Assembly (NCBI GenBank): GCA_963729165.1
Contig: CAVSMM010000010.1
Coordinates: 353,549 to 417,548, forward strand
Length of the DNA: 64,000 nucleotides
Source of the DNA: JACCZX01 sp963729165
GTDB lineage: Bacteria > Pseudomonadota > Gammaproteobacteria > Burkholderiales > Burkholderiaceae_F
Direction of reading: 5' to 3'
Positions 62,962-64,000 of the stretch are shown in pieces (the first letter of the stretch is position 1; each line of letters starts with the position of its first letter). Position numbers and translations under genes: made by a program. The notes beneath the pieces are model-generated. The model was not told the DNA's origin. It worked only from the letters and a program-made list of their open reading frames with translations, and made no database searches.

Positions 62962-63469
62962 TCACTTGCGATATTGTTCGTCGCTGACCTTCTCCATCCA
63001 CTCGACGACCTTGCCGTCGAGTGCTTCTTGAATCGCGATGTGCGTCATGGCGGTGGTCGGCGCCGCGCCATGCCAATGCTTCATGCCGGGCGGAAACCAG
63101 ATCACATCGCCAGGGCTGGATTTCCTCAACCGGACCGCCCTCGCGCTGCGCCCAACCGCAGCCCGCGGTGACAATCAGGGTTTGACCGAGCGGATGGGTA
63201 TGCCACGCGGTGCGAGCACTCGGCTCGAAGGTGACGCTTGCGCCGGCTGCGCGAGCGGGGGCGTTCACTTGGAACAGGGGATCGATGCGCACCGTGCCGG
63301 TGAACCAATCGGCCGGCCCTTTGCCGGAGGGTCGTGAACCAACTCTTTTGATTTCCATGTTAAATTCCTGTTGTTGAGTTAAATATGTCTCGGCTTCGGC
63401 CTGCACAATCGCCGGGGTGGCGAGCAACGGTGCCGTGGTTTTCAGAAAGCTGCGTCGGGAAAGGCCCAT
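62962..63469 (-). CDS. Cupin-domain protein with twin-arginine signal, copy 2, one frameshift
   Basis: ATG 63469 gives MGLSRRSFLKTTAPLLATPA, a Tat signal. The cupin part reads WFTGTVRIDPLFQVNAPARA, WHTHPLGQTLIVTAGCGW and, after an indel near 63,115, GDVIWFPPGMKHWHGAAPTT and EKVSDEQYRK. It is about 80 percent identical by eye to the copy at 30.1-30.6 kb. It follows an SDR remnant and an FTVGGPLVY gene, just as the 30 kb cupin lies downstream of the same elements. Confidence 0.85.
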
Positions 63470-63510
63470 AATGTGCCAATAGAGGACTTCTAAGTGTGAA
63501 ATTTGGGCGT

Positions 63511-63729
63511 TAAAGCTCCTGACGCGTGAGGCCGAACAGAATTTTGTTACGTCCACATCGTCCGATTGCCTCATGGCGAAGTCGATCGCGCGCGCGAATG
63601 AATCGGCAGGAATCGAAAACGCCTCATAGAACTTCTGGATGTTCTTCGCGAAAGCCGGCTCGGTAATGCTGTTGGCTAGCTCCGCGGCGCCGGTGATGAC
63701 GATGACTTTCCTTCGATGTGATTGCTCAT
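63511..63729 (-). pseudogene. SDR remnant: N-terminus joined to C-terminus (second case)
   Basis: ATG 63729 starts MSNHIEGK, and with one missing base VIVITGA, then jumps to ELANSITEPAFAKNIQKFYE, FSIPADSFARAIDFAMRQSD and DVDVTK, with LFGLTRQEL in the next frame and TAA at 63,511. The roughly 170 residues with the cofactor loop end, NNAG and YxxxK are absent. The retained C-terminal part matches the full-length SDR at 58.8-59.6 kb from about residue 190. Confidence 0.75.
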
Positions 63730-63785
63730 AATCTTTCATGCTTGTGGAGCGAGCGCGCATTTAGCCTAAATCGCTCACTCGATCG

Positions 63786-64000
63786 TTATGCGAACTGATC
63801 GCTCCGCAGCTGGTAAACTAGGGGCCCGCCGACTGTAAAAGCTACCGAAATGATCGGCAGCAGCGGCGCCACCTCGATCCGGTCTGCGCGCGTCACGTCC
63901 AGCGTCGCAAGCATAAGGTAATCTGCCGAGTCCGGTGCCTTCGTCACGATCTCCGGCTTGCGATCGACGGCTGCAACCTGATTACCGTCAACCCGTGTTG
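63786..64000 (-). CDS. FTVGGPLVY-family protein, C-terminal part (5' end outside window)
   Basis: The minus frame is open to the right edge: RVDGNQVAAVDRKPEIVTKA, DSADYLMLATLDVTRADRIE, ISVAFTVGGPLVYQLRSDQF, ending with TAA at 63,786. It is the longest copy of this unrecognised family in the window and shows that FTVGGPLVY is a C-terminal signature. The repeated PEIVTKAPDSADYLML part suggests a small soluble domain. It sits directly upstream of the SDR remnant and cupin. Confidence 0.55.
   Translation of the reverse strand, partial: TRVDGNQVAAVDRKPEIVTKAPDSADYLMLATLDVTRADRIEVAPLLPIISVAFTVGGPLVYQLRSDQFA

Noticed and set aside
28000..64000. A CRISPR array or toxin-antitoxin cluster among the repeats
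   Set aside because: The repeats are gene fragments and intergenic blocks of unequal length and spacing, not regular repeat-spacer units, and no Cas-like or paired small toxin-antitoxin genes are visible.

Overview
The window splits into two very different parts. Positions 1 to about 19,580 are a high-GC proteobacterial chromosome segment, most likely betaproteobacterial. Almost every gene is on the minus strand and the order is the classical one: dnaB, rplI, rpsR, priB, rpsF, a Sir2 deacylase, rlmB, rnr, tRNA-Leu(CAG), a phosphoribosyltransferase, purA, hisZ, DUF2065, hflC, hflK, hflX, hfq, der, bamB, and the last codons of a YfgM-like gene. The first 1.2 kb is an array of integron gene cassettes: two clear attC sites, a third core site, three cassette genes, and no integrase in view.

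At about 19,550-19,590 the proteobacterial synteny stops inside the YfgM-like gene, and the next gene, an ABC substrate-binding protein, is cut at its 5' end at the same place. No insertion sequence, tRNA or direct repeat marks the join. Either a large accessory island has inserted here or two genomes were joined during assembly. From 19.6 to 28.4 kb there are two substrate clusters: a NitT/TauT-type ABC transporter with a rhodanese-like protein and a beta-type carbonic anhydrase on the plus strand, and an arabinoside operon (GH51 arabinofuranosidase plus sugar ABC transporter) on the minus strand. A GC-rich palindromic repeat occurs at 23.7 and again at 40.4 kb.

From about 29 kb to the end the window is dominated by repeated members of a few families: short-chain dehydrogenases (SDR), zinc alcohol dehydrogenases (ADH), aldo-keto reductases, small cupins with twin-arginine signals, cyclophilin-like proteins, alpha/beta hydrolases, and AraC regulators. 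Many copies are complete or interrupted only by indels. Others are short remnants joined to pieces of other families. A recurrent intergenic block with the core GCAAGAATRCGMYAGG lies between AraC genes and the oxidoreductase or hydrolase genes that follow. The layout suggests a family of AraC-controlled oxidoreductase modules that have been duplicated, reshuffled and partly eroded.

Many well-conserved genes in both halves (priB, rlmB, rnr, hisZ, rpsF tail, hflK start, GH51, several SDRs) are broken by single indels. This points to residual indel errors in a long-read-type assembly, so frameshifts alone should not be read as gene decay here. Internal deletions, family-to-family fusions and in-frame stop codons are stronger evidence of real decay.
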